Below, piece by piece: positions 17,869 to 27,155 of a stretch of DNA of 64,000 nt (its first letter is position 1; each line of letters opens with the position of its first letter). The notes under the pieces were generated by a model. The model was not told the origin of the DNA, searched no databases, and saw nothing but the letters and a program-made list of their open reading frames with translations. A program made the position numbers and the translations under genes. Source of the DNA: Comamonas testosteroni (GTDB taxonomy: Bacteria; Pseudomonadota; Gammaproteobacteria; Burkholderiales; Burkholderiaceae_C); assembly GCF_030505195.1 (NCBI RefSeq), contig NZ_CP129672.1, positions 1,550,001 through 1,614,000 on the forward strand, written 5' to 3'.

Positions 17869-18849
17869 CTACTGCGGCTGGAAACCGCTGCGCTGAATGA
17901 TACCGGCCCAAACCCTGGAATAGGCGGCCTCACGCTCCCCCAATTGGCGGGGATTCATGTATCCAACTGTAAGCCCCAGTGCCGTCAGCTGCGCGTAAAC
18001 GTCACGCTGCTTGAGCACGTTGCCAACGGCTGCAGAAAAGCGCTCGACAAAGGCCTGGGGCACGCCCTTGGGCGCAAAAATGCCGTAGTAAGGCATGTCC
18101 TCGAAGCCCTTGATGCCCTGCTCCAGCAAGGTCGGCACTTCGGGCATGGAAGCCTGACGCTTGGCGCCCAGCACGCCGATCACGCGCAGCTTGCCGGCCT
18201 TCTGGTTCTCCATGAAGTCGGGCACCGAGGCAATGCCGGCAGGAATCTGATTGCCCAGCATATCGGCCAGCAAGGGAGCGCTGCCGCGATACGGTGCGGC
18301 CACCAGATCGAGCTTGTAGTGCTCGGCCAGGATCTTGACCAGAAATTCGGGCGTCGATGCCGGAGCCGGAATGCCGATGGTGCCGTTCTTGGCACTGCCC
18401 CTGGCCCAGGCCGCGTACTCGGCCAGATTCCTCACCGGCGTGTTGCTGGAGACAGCCAGTGCATTCACAAAAGTGGCGACCCCGGCCACGGGAATGAAGT
18501 CCTGCTGCGGATCGAAGCCCGGCTTTTTCACGACCTTGGGCAGGATGGAGATGGTGTGGTCATGCGTGAGAAACAGCGTATGGCCGTCCGCAGGCGAGGC
18601 CTTGAGCAGTTGCGCCGCAATCTGGCCGCCAGCGCCGGGGCGGTTCTCCACCAGCACCGTCACGCCGCCCAGCTCGTCCTTGAGCTTGTCGGCCAGCAGG
18701 CGCGCAATCGCATCCGAGCCGCCGCCGGGCGGAAAGCCCACCAGAATGCGGATGGGCTGGCCCGACGAGGCCCAGGCCACCGAGCCCAGGGCAGACGCGG
18801 CAGCCGCTCCCACTCCGGCTTTGAGCCATTGACGACGAGTTTGCGTCAT
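17869..18849 (-). CDS. Bug-family (TctC) periplasmic solute-binding protein
   Basis: 326-residue binding protein of the tripartite tricarboxylate transporter type. The N-terminus has a twin-arginine-like signal (TRRQWLKAGVG) with cleavage after SVAWA. Mature-part family motifs are RILVGFPPGGGSDAIARLLA, VENRPGAGGQIAAQLL and FAPKGVPQAFVERF. Such proteins bind small carboxylates; most, like this one, are orphans without adjacent TctA/TctB membrane genes. AAGGAGA lies before the ATG. It is followed by its own terminator and preceded by the argH terminator, so it is probably monocistronic. The ligand is unknown. Confidence 0.9.
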   Translation of the reverse strand: MTQTRRQWLKAGVGAAAASALGSVAWASSGQPIRILVGFPPGGGSDAIARLLADKLKDELGGVTVLVENRPGAGGQIAAQLLKASPADGHTLFLTHDHTISILPKVVKKPGFDPQQDFIPVAGVATFVNALAVSSNTPVRNLAEYAAWARGSAKNGTIGIPAPASTPEFLVKILAEHYKLDLVAAPYRGSAPLLADMLGNQIPAGIASVPDFMENQKAGKLRVIGVLGAKRQASMPEVPTLLEQGIKGFEDMPYYGIFAPKGVPQAFVERFSAAVGNVLKQRDVYAQLTALGLTVGYMNPRQLGEREAAYSRVWAGIIQRSGFQPQ

Positions 18850-18882
18850 GTGTTTTCTCCTTATGCTTTTTCCAGACTAACC

Positions 18883-18912
18883 AAAACAAAAGCGCCCGGC
18901 AAAGGGCGCTTT
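18883..18912 (-). terminator. Terminator of argH
   Basis: On the minus strand AAAGCGCCC and GGGCGCTTT form a 9-bp stem with a six-base loop, followed by TTTGTTTT. It starts 37 bp after the argH stop. Confidence 0.85.
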
Positions 18913-18948
18913 CAAGGCGTGAACGTTACGCCACAGTGCTTGAGTCCA

Positions 18949-20397
<1,449 letters not shown>

Positions 20398-20737
20398 GTG
20401 AGGGCAACAATCCCGTAAAACCACAGGCCGCCCAATGCAGAAGTTTGGCGTGACGGCTGTGCAAAGCAGAAACAGGGATTTTATCGGCCTGACCCGACAC
20501 CGGTGCCAGAGCGCCCCAGAGCCATTGCCGGTCACTGCGACAAAGCGGCACTCACGCACCAATCGCTCATTAATAAATAGCTTTCCACGCTTTATGGGAA
20601 AGGCCTGAACGGCCTTTCCATGCAAATCAGGAAAATCCGGCAGCAGCCACCCGGTTTCTGGCTTGCGCGGACAATCTCGGCCTCTTCGCTCACCTTCCTC
20701 ACAGGCCGCGGCCCGCCCGGCTGACGCGCCGCCCGGC
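20398..20737. other. 340-bp gap between divergent argH and EamA genes
   Basis: No convincing gene. It must hold the argH promoter and that of the EamA gene. Visible structure: a perfect hairpin GGAAAGGCC-TGAAC-GGCCTTTCC at 20597-20619 without a T-run, preceded by AATAGCTTTCCACGCTTTAT (20575-20594), which resembles one arm of the palindromic repeat family seen elsewhere in the window. Confidence 0.6.
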
Positions 20738-21703
20738 ATGAATTCCCGCTCTTCCCTGATTTCCGGCCTCGGTTTTGCCCTGGCCGCCTGTGCGCTCTGG
20801 GGCGCGATTTTTCTCGTGCCGGCCATGCTGCCGGAGTTCTCGCCGCTGCAGATCACCTTCGGCCGCTTCGTGCTCTATGGCGTGGTGGCCTTGTGCGTTT
20901 TCCTGCCTCGGGCCACCAGGCTGCTGCCCAGGCTGCAAGCGGCCGATATCCGGCACCTGGTCTGGCTGGCCCTGACGGGCAATGTGGTGTACTTTGCCCT
21001 GGTCGCCACCGCCGTGCAATGGATAGGAATGGCCGTGACCTCGCTGATCGTGGGCCTGGTGCCCGTCACCGTGCCGCTGCTGGGCCGCAACACCCATGGC
21101 GCGCTTCCGCTGCGCCGCATGCTGGCGCCGATGGCGCTGATTCTGGCCGGCATCGTGCTCGTCAACGCCCATGCGCTGACCACAGGGTCCGAAGGCAGCC
21201 AGGGGCGCTATCTGCTGGGCGTGCTGATGGCCGTGCTGGCCATGCTCTGCTGGAGCCGCTACGCGCTGGACAACACCCGCTATCTGGCGCAAAGCCGCTT
21301 CAACGGCACGGAATGGTCCACGCTCTGGGGTCTGGTCGTCGGGCTGATCAGCGCCTTGCTCTGGGCGCTGCTGTGGCTGATATCACCAGAGGCCAGCGGT
21401 GCCGGCAATCCCGACATTTCGGCCCAGCGCTGGCAGCTGTTCTGGCTGTTGAATCTGGCCGTGGCCATCCTCTCGTCCTGGCTGGGCAACTGGATGTGGA
21501 ATGCCGCCAGCCAGCGCCTGCCCATCACCTTCGTGGGCCAGTTGCTGGTGTTCGAGACCCTGTTCGCCCTGGCCTACCACTTCCTCTATGAACAGCGCCT
21601 GCCCCAGCTCGCCGAGCTGGCGCCCATGCTGCTGATTCTCGCGGGCGTGGTCTGGTCGCTCAGACGCTTTCAGGCCGCAGGCCGGGCTGCGGCCTCGGTT
21701 TGA
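20738..21703 (+). CDS. EamA/DMT-family transporter
   Basis: 321-residue membrane protein with about ten hydrophobic segments and two EamA repeats; the start motif [20 protein letters not shown] and the later [17 protein letters not shown] are typical. The start at MNSRSS is preferred because the open frame upstream is Arg/Pro-rich. It is an inner-membrane exporter of unknown substrate, placed between argH and the two-component pair and unrelated in sequence detail to the other EamA gene at the window start. Confidence 0.83.
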   Translation: MNSRSSLISGLGFALAACALWGAIFLVPAMLPEFSPLQITFGRFVLYGVVALCVFLPRATRLLPRLQAADIRHLVWLALTGNVVYFALVATAVQWIGMAVTSLIVGLVPVTVPLLGRNTHGALPLRRMLAPMALILAGIVLVNAHALTTGSEGSQGRYLLGVLMAVLAMLCWSRYALDNTRYLAQSRFNGTEWSTLWGLVVGLISALLWALLWLISPEASGAGNPDISAQRWQLFWLLNLAVAILSSWLGNWMWNAASQRLPITFVGQLLVFETLFALAYHFLYEQRLPQLAELAPMLLILAGVVWSLRRFQAAGRAAASV

Positions 21704-21898
21704 GTCAGCACAAACGCTGATGCATCCAGCCGACAGATGCCGCAGGAATTGCAGTTGCGGCGCAGCTGCGGGCCAATAATCACGGGACTTGCGCAAATTC
21801 GGATCGGGCATGTCGATGGATATGCTCTTTGCGCATGCTGGCCCGCCCGGCTCTTGCATCCAAGTCACCGCCCTGCACCAGACCCGACCAGACCGCCC

Positions 21899-22969
21899 GT
21901 GCCCATTTCTCCGCTCATCGCTGCCGCCCCCAACCCGGCCCGCAAGGTCCTGGTGTTCGACGCCTGCAATGCCGGCGTGGTGCTGCGCGCCGTGCTGTTT
22001 GTACAGGTGGTGGTGGGCACGGCCGCCCTCTATGGTGCGCAGTCGCTGTGGGAGTGGTTTTCCAGCACCGCCCTGCTCACCGGGGCCTGCCTGCCCGGCA
22101 CCCTGGTCTGGCTGATAGCGGCCTGCAGCCTCAAGCACCAGTTGCAGCGCCTGGGCACGCGCGGCCAGTATCTGGCCGGCGTGCTGCTGGGCGCCCTTGC
22201 GGGTCTTTATGCCTGCGGCATGCTGTTTTTCATCGGCATACCCAAAGCCCCCTGGCTGGCCAGTGCTGTCACGGGAGGCCTGCTGGCCGCGCTGCTGGTG
22301 ACGGCGCTGGTGCTGCGCGCACGCGGCAACACGCCGGCGCAGACCCAGGCTCGCCTCACCGAGCTGCAGTCACGCATCAGGCCGCACTTTCTGTTCAACA
22401 CCCTCAACAGCGCGATTGCGCTGGTGCGCGCCGAGCCGGCCAAGGCCGAGGCCTTGCTCGAAGACCTCAGCGATCTGTTTCGCTATGCGCTGGCCGAGCC
22501 GCATCTGACCACCACGCTGGCCCAGGAGATAGAGCTGGCCCAGCGCTATCTGTCCATAGAGCAGGTACGCTTTGGCGAGCGCCTGCAGATGCAGTGGCAG
22601 CTCGACGAAAGCGTGCATGGCGCGCTGCTGCCGCCCCTGCTGCTGCAGCCGCTGGTGGAGAACGCCATCCGCCACGGCGTGGAGCCCAATGCACGCGGCG
22701 GCAAGCTGCAGGTGCGCACGGAAAGGCGCGGCAACGAGGCGCTGATCCAGATCATCAACACCTTGCCGCCGGCCAGCGCCGAGCATCAAAGCACCGGCCA
22801 TGGCATGGCCCTGGACAATGTCAAGGCCAGGCTGTCGTTGCTGCACGATCTGCAAGGCAGCTTCAGCGCCAAGGTGCGCGACGGGCTGTATGTGGTGCGC
22901 CTGAGCGTGCCTTTGCTGCAGAGCGAGTCAAAACCGGGACAATCCCGCCATGCACATTCTGATCGTTGA
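21899..22969 (+). CDS. LytS/AlgZ-type sensor histidine kinase
   Basis: About 356 residues. Four hydrophobic segments (roughly residues 25-140) form the membrane sensor part, followed by a HisKA_7TM-type kinase: the phospho-acceptor His163 lies in IRPHFLFNTLNSAI, and the ATPase N-box is ENAIRHGV (about 253-260), with the G-box STGHGMALDNV. This is the unorthodox LytS/AlgZ (FimS) class. The start is taken as GTG (VPISPLIAAA); it has no clear Shine-Dalgarno and the frame is open 54 codons upstream, so the N-terminus is uncertain. It overlaps the response-regulator gene by 20 bp. Position near argH matches Pseudomonas algZ-algR. Confidence 0.82.
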   Translation: MPISPLIAAAPNPARKVLVFDACNAGVVLRAVLFVQVVVGTAALYGAQSLWEWFSSTALLTGACLPGTLVWLIAACSLKHQLQRLGTRGQYLAGVLLGALAGLYACGMLFFIGIPKAPWLASAVTGGLLAALLVTALVLRARGNTPAQTQARLTELQSRIRPHFLFNTLNSAIALVRAEPAKAEALLEDLSDLFRYALAEPHLTTTLAQEIELAQRYLSIEQVRFGERLQMQWQLDESVHGALLPPLLLQPLVENAIRHGVEPNARGGKLQVRTERRGNEALIQIINTLPPASAEHQSTGHGMALDNVKARLSLLHDLQGSFSAKVRDGLYVVRLSVPLLQSESKPGQSRHAHSDR

Positions 22970-23687
22970 TGACGAAGCTCTGGCCCGCGCCAGACTACGC
23001 ACTTTGCTCGGCGACTGCGCACATGGCCCGCACCATATCCAGGAAGCCGCCGATGCCGACCAGGCCCTGCAGATACTGCAGGCCGCACGGCCCACCCCCG
23101 TACAGCTGGTGCTGCTGGACATCCACATGCCGGGCCGCAACGGGCTGCAGCTGGCAGCGGCACTGGCGGAGCTGGCCGACCCGCCCGCCATCGTGTTCGT
23201 GACGGCGCATGCCAGCCATGCGGTACAGGCCTTCGAGCTCGATGCCGTGGACTATCTGACCAAGCCCGTACGCCTGGAGCGCCTGCAGCAATCGCTGCAA
23301 AAGGCCGAGCGCGCACTGAGCACGCGCAGCGTCGTCGACAACGGTCCCGTGCTGCTGATCCAGGAGCGCGGCAGCACGCTGCGGCTGCCGCTGTCCGAGG
23401 TGCGCTTTCTCAAGGCCGAGCAGAAATACATCACCGTGCGCACCGTGCAGCGCAACTACGTCCTCGACGGAGCGCTGGCCGATCTCGAAAGCCGCCATGG
23501 CGAGCATCTGCTGCGCATACACCGCAACGCCCTGGTGCTGCGTGCGGCCTTGCGCGGCCTTGAAAAATATGACGACCCGCAGGAAGGCGAAGGCTGGGGC
23601 CTGCGCCTGCAGGGCGTGCCCGAGCTGCTGCCGGTCTCGCGCCGCCAGCTGGCAGCGGTCAAGACCGAGCTCAGAGAGATGTCCTGA
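22950..23687 (+). CDS. LytTR-family response regulator, AlgR-like
   Basis: 245 residues: receiver domain (1-120) with acidic pocket VDDEA and phospho-acceptor Asp57 in LLDIHMPGRNG, the conserved Thr/Lys of VFVTAH and DYLTKP, then a LytTR DNA-binding domain (about 140-240: FLKAEQKYITVRT, LRIHRNALV, VSRRQLAAVK). It is the cognate partner of the overlapping kinase. LytTR regulators of this class control exopolysaccharide, pili or motility genes; the targets here are unknown. The downstream gene is a ZIP transporter on the other strand rather than hemC as in pseudomonads. Confidence 0.9.
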   Translation: MHILIVDDEALARARLRTLLGDCAHGPHHIQEAADADQALQILQAARPTPVQLVLLDIHMPGRNGLQLAAALAELADPPAIVFVTAHASHAVQAFELDAVDYLTKPVRLERLQQSLQKAERALSTRSVVDNGPVLLIQERGSTLRLPLSEVRFLKAEQKYITVRTVQRNYVLDGALADLESRHGEHLLRIHRNALVLRAALRGLEKYDDPQEGEGWGLRLQGVPELLPVSRRQLAAVKTELREMS

Positions 23688-23690
23688 ACG

Positions 23691-23721
23691 ATAAAAAACC
23701 GGCCGAAAGCCGGTTTTTTAT
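23691..23721. terminator. Bidirectional terminator between the LytTR gene and the ZIP gene
   Basis: ATAAAAAACCGGC and GCCGGTTTTTTAT are perfect 13-base inverted repeats around CGAAA, with T-runs on both strands. It separates two convergent genes and lies 3 bp after one stop and 15 bp from the other. Confidence 0.92.
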
Positions 23722-23736
23722 CGACTGCAGCCGCAA

Positions 23737-24690
23737 TCAATGCTCATGCTTGTGCGCCGCTTCGCCGGCAGCCGGGGATGCGGGCTCATGCGGTTGCCCG
23801 ACCTCGGCGCCATGATCGTGGTCGTGCTCGTGCCCATGGTTGTGCGCCGCGCCGCTCATCACCGTCACGATGACAATGCCCAGCAGCAGCCAGAAGACCT
23901 GGGCTGCGGTTTCCTTGGCGCTCAGGCGCTTTTGCAGCTGGGGAATCAGGTCGGCCAGGGCCACATAGATAAAGCTGCTCGACGCAACGACCAGGAAATA
24001 CGGCAGCAGCTCGTGCAGCTGTCCGATCAGGAAATAGCCGGCCACCCCGCCCAGCGTGGTCACGGCTCCCGCCATGGACACCTTGATCAGCGCCACGCGG
24101 CGATTGCTGCTGGACTGGCGCAGCACCACGATATCGCCCATGTGGTGAGGCACCTCGTGCGCCAGCACCGACAGGGCGGCGATCAGGCCCAGACGGATGT
24201 CGGCCACGAAAGCCGATGCAATCAGCACGCCATCGCCAAAGCAATGCACGCTGTCGCCCGTCAAAATGGCCCAGCCGCCCTTGACATGGCTGTGACCATG
24301 CGCGTGCTCGCCATGGTCATGGCGTTCGTGACCATGCTGGTGATCGTGGCCATGACTGTGAGCGTGGTGCACGGCAACAGGCTGGTGGGCATCGCCATGC
24401 GAATGCTCATGGCCGTGGTGCCAGAGTTCGGCCTTGGACAACAGAAAGAAAAACACCAGCCCGATCAGCAGCACCACGAACAGATCATGGGACTTGCCGT
24501 GGCTCTCGAACGCCTCGGGCAGCAAATGCATGAAAGCCGTAGCGAGCAAGGCTCCCGCAGCCAGGCTCAGCAGACGCTGGGGCATCAGCCCTGGCGTGCG
24601 TCCCCCTCCCAGACTCATCAACAACGCGGCCACCCAGACACTGCCGATACCAGCAGCCAGGGTGGCCAGAATAATTGCTACCAATGTCAT
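23737..24690 (-). CDS. ZIP-family divalent metal transporter
   Basis: 317-residue membrane protein with about eight transmembrane helices. The ZIP signature motifs HCFGDG (149-154) and HEVPHHMGD (178-186) supply the metal-binding His/Asp/Glu residues of helices IV and V. A very His-rich cytoplasmic loop (91-135, many HGH/HDH units) and a second His-rich C-terminal tail (about 285-317) are typical of zinc or iron transporters that sense or buffer metal. It moves Zn, Fe or Mn into the cytoplasm; ion choice is not decidable here. It is monocistronic. Confidence 0.88.
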   Translation of the reverse strand: MTLVAIILATLAAGIGSVWVAALLMSLGGGRTPGLMPQRLLSLAAGALLATAFMHLLPEAFESHGKSHDLFVVLLIGLVFFFLLSKAELWHHGHEHSHGDAHQPVAVHHAHSHGHDHQHGHERHDHGEHAHGHSHVKGGWAILTGDSVHCFGDGVLIASAFVADIRLGLIAALSVLAHEVPHHMGDIVVLRQSSSNRRVALIKVSMAGAVTTLGGVAGYFLIGQLHELLPYFLVVASSSFIYVALADLIPQLQKRLSAKETAAQVFWLLLGIVIVTVMSGAAHNHGHEHDHDHGAEVGQPHEPASPAAGEAAHKHEH

Positions 24691-24891
24691 AGCTTTATAT
24701 GGCTTAACCGCAACCTTTTACAGGCGAATCTTGGGGATTTTCGCAGAATGCGCCGCCCAACGCGGCCCGCTTGCGACTATCCCCATAACGTCAGCCCCGG
24801 ATGCGCATGACATGCATGGCATGCCGGGACTTCTTTCACCTTAGCAAAGCTGTCAAGCCCCCCGGGGCCAAAAATTTCGGCGCATGAAGCA

Positions 24892-25797
24892 TCAGGCCAC
24901 GCCATGCTGGTTGAACCAGGTCAGCATGCGGACCCAGCCGTCCTGCGCGGCCTGCTCGCGGTAGCTGGGGCGATAGTCGGCATGGAAGGCATGGGGCGCC
25001 TCGGGGAAGATCACGAACTCCGAGGCCCTGGCCGCCGCAGAGCCGGTCTTGAGCGCAGCCTTCATGGCGTCGACCGACTCCAGCGGAATGCCCGTGTCCT
25101 TGCCGCCGTACAGGCCCAGCACCGGCGCCTTGAGCTGCCCCACCAGATCCAGCGGATAGCTGGGCTGCAGATCGTTCTTGTTGCCCTGCAGACGCCCGTA
25201 CCAGGCCACGCCGGCCTTGAGCGGCGCGTGCGCGGCATAGAGCCAGGTGATGCGCCCGCCCCAGCAAAAGCCGGTGATGGCCAGCTTTTTGACATCGCCG
25301 CCCTGGGTACCCGCCCATTGCACGGCGGCGTCCAGGTCGCCCATGGCCTGGGCATCGGGCACCTTGGCAATCACCTCGCTCATGAGCTTGGCCATCTCGG
25401 CATAGGCCATGGGGTCGCCCTGGCGCACAAACAGATCGGGGGCGATCGCCAGATAGCCGGCACGAGCCAGACGGCGGCAGGTGTCGGCAATGTATTCGTG
25501 CACGCCGAAGATTTCGGAGATCACCAGCACCACGGGCAGATTCTGCCTGCCCGCAGGCATGGCCCGGTAGGCCGGCAGCTTGAAGCCTTTGACATCGATG
25601 CTGACCTCGCCTGCCGTCAGGCCGTCGACCGGGGTCTTGATGGCCGTCTGTGCCATGACCGGGCCGGCAGCGCAGGCATAACCCACGCCCAGGCCGGCCC
25701 CCAGGGCCGCACGCAAGGCTGTGCGGCGGCTGGGCTGGGCATCGGCGCGACCACCGAGCAGCCCCTGCATATCCTGAGCGATGTCTTCGTACTTCAT
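24892..25797 (-). CDS. Exported dienelactone hydrolase-family protein
   Basis: 301 residues. The first 50 hold a twin-arginine-like signal (PSRRTALRAALGAGLGVGY, cleavage after PVMA), which is unusual because classical dienelactone hydrolases are cytoplasmic. The alpha/beta-hydrolase triad is visible: Cys178 in GFCWGGR, Asp234 in YGGKDTG and His269 in EAPHAFHADYR. A perfect AAGGAGG lies 5 bp before the ATG and sets the start; the frame is open a further 28 codons upstream. The N-terminus before the signal is long (about 22 residues) for a Tat protein. Probable carboxylic-ester or lactone hydrolase in the periplasm; substrate unknown. Confidence 0.83.
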   Translation of the reverse strand: MKYEDIAQDMQGLLGGRADAQPSRRTALRAALGAGLGVGYACAAGPVMAQTAIKTPVDGLTAGEVSIDVKGFKLPAYRAMPAGRQNLPVVLVISEIFGVHEYIADTCRRLARAGYLAIAPDLFVRQGDPMAYAEMAKLMSEVIAKVPDAQAMGDLDAAVQWAGTQGGDVKKLAITGFCWGGRITWLYAAHAPLKAGVAWYGRLQGNKNDLQPSYPLDLVGQLKAPVLGLYGGKDTGIPLESVDAMKAALKTGSAAARASEFVIFPEAPHAFHADYRPSYREQAAQDGWVRMLTWFNQHGVA

Positions 25798-25929
25798 GGA
25801 TCCTCCTTGGGATGATGGAATTTCAGAACGTGTTGACGATCTCCAGCCAGCCCGGCTCGCGCAGCAAGCCCGGCTGGCCATGCAGTCTAAGGCCAGTGCG
25901 TTGCAGGCACCCGGAGCATGTCGACGTTC

Positions 25930-26241
25930 TCAGACCAGCCAACGCAGCAGCGCCGCTGCGGCCGCGCCCAGAATCACCACGAGCAAGAATGGTGCCCGCA
26001 GCCACAGGGCCAGCGCCGCCACCAGCAAGGCCCCCAGGCGCGCATCGAGATCGATTCGCGTGCCGCTGGCCAGGGTGTTCATCACCGTCAGTGAGGCCAG
26101 CAGCGCCACCGTCAGACAGGCCGCGATCTGGGCCATGCGCGGGCTGCGCATCCAGCGCTCGGGCAGGCTGTAGCCCAGCAGCTTGGTCACAAAAGCCAGC
26201 GCACAGGCCAGCAAGATCCATTGCCATAAAGACAGCGTCAT
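25930..26241 (-). CDS. AzlD-family branched-chain amino acid export subunit
   Basis: 103-residue protein with three or four hydrophobic helices, the usual size for AzlD. Family features are WQWILLACALAFVTKLLGY and the RMAQIAACLTVALLASLTV segment. Its ATG overlaps the stop of azlC (ATGA), so it is translationally coupled and supplies the small subunit of a two-component exporter (AzlCD/YgaZH type) for branched-chain amino acids or related compounds. Confidence 0.85.
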   Translation of the reverse strand: MTLSLWQWILLACALAFVTKLLGYSLPERWMRSPRMAQIAACLTVALLASLTVMNTLASGTRIDLDARLGALLVAALALWLRAPFLLVVILGAAAAALLRWLV

Positions 26242-26918
26242 TGCTTTGCCTCCGATGGCCTGACCCAGCCCCAGAACGCGCCCACTGCAGCGGCCAGCAA
26301 AATGGGCACGCCTGCCGGTACCACAGGAATGGCAATCGCCGTCACCAGCCCGCAAGCCAGCGCCAGCGCCACCGGCTCGCGCGCATTCAGGCGCGGCCAG
26401 AGCAAGCCCAGAAAGGCGGCCACCGCCGCCCCATCCAGCCCAAAGCGACGCGTATCGCCCAGCGCATTGCCCATCAGCGCGCCCAGCAAGGTGAACAGAT
26501 TCCACAGCGCAAACACACCTGCCCCGGCGACCCAGAAGCCGCGCCGCTGCTCGGCCAGCTCCTGCTGCCCCGATGCCGTGGCTGCAGATTCGTCGATGGT
26601 CCAGTGCGCCGCCAGCCAGCGCAGCAGCCCTTTGACGCCCAGCAGGCGGCTCATCTGCATGCCGTAGATGGCATTGCGCACGCCCAGCAGCGAGGCCGCA
26701 CTCACGGCCGCCACGCCGCTGCCGCCGCCCGCCACCACGCCGATGAAGGCGAACTGCGAGCCGCCCGTGAACATCAGCGCGCTCAGCGCCATGGTCTGCC
26801 AGAGGCTGAGGCCTGCGGCCACGGACAGCGCGCCGAAGGAGATGCCGTACAGCCCCGTCGCCACCGAAATCGACAGCCCCATGCGCACGGCGGGCGTCAT
26901 TGCAAAGCCTTTGAACAA
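26238..26918 (-). CDS. AzlC-family branched-chain amino acid exporter, large subunit
   Basis: 226-residue inner-membrane protein with several hydrophobic helices. AzlC motifs seen are ISFGALSVAAGLSLWQTMAL and LMFTGGSQFAFIGV, followed by SLLGVRNAIYGMQMSRLL. It is followed immediately by the azlD gene. The pair exports excess branched-chain amino acids in characterised relatives (YgaZH). An alternative start is the ATG at codon 7, closer to the usual N-terminus. Confidence 0.88.
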   Translation of the reverse strand: MFKGFAMTPAVRMGLSISVATGLYGISFGALSVAAGLSLWQTMALSALMFTGGSQFAFIGVVAGGGSGVAAVSAASLLGVRNAIYGMQMSRLLGVKGLLRWLAAHWTIDESAATASGQQELAEQRRGFWVAGAGVFALWNLFTLLGALMGNALGDTRRFGLDGAAVAAFLGLLWPRLNAREPVALALACGLVTAIAIPVVPAGVPILLAAAVGAFWGWVRPSEAKQ

Positions 26919-26950
26919 GATATTTCCTGGATCAAGCTAGAACAATTCAG

Positions 26951-27028
26951 GAGCTGCAAGCGCATGCTCACAAACAACTTCAGGTCAAAAACAACCTGAA
27001 GTTATTATTTATCATGCGCTATAAGCTC
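26951..27028. repeat. Intergenic palindromic repeat, copy D
   Basis: Nested inverted repeats: GAGCT/AGCTC (26951-26955 with 27024-27028), AGCGCATG/CATGCGCT (26959-26966 with 27013-27020) and AACTTCAGGT/ACCTGAAGTT (26976-26985 with 26994-27003). The architecture matches the other copies, while the inner arm has changed on both sides together. It lies between azlC and the 3' end of polA. Confidence 0.75.
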
Positions 27029-27076
27029 TCTTTTTAGGAGCTACGCATCGAAAGAATCCGGGCGCATCCTGGAGTC

Positions 27077-27120
27077 GAAAGCGCGCACGGCCTCCTTGGC
27101 AAGAGGCCTGGTGCGCTTTC
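27077..27120. repeat. Long imperfect hairpin downstream of polA
   Basis: Two 18-base arms starting at 27077 and 27103 pair at 16 positions (one of them G-U), separated by an eight-base loop. It begins 35 bp beyond the polA stop. It has no T-run directly after it on the polA strand, although a weak AAAGC/GCTTT hairpin with TTTTTT sits just before it at about 27122-27142. The hexamer GCGCTT recurs three times in 27112-27170. Confidence 0.6.
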
Positions 27121-27155
27121 TTGAAAAAAGCCCAGAGCGCTTTGTGGCGAAAGAC

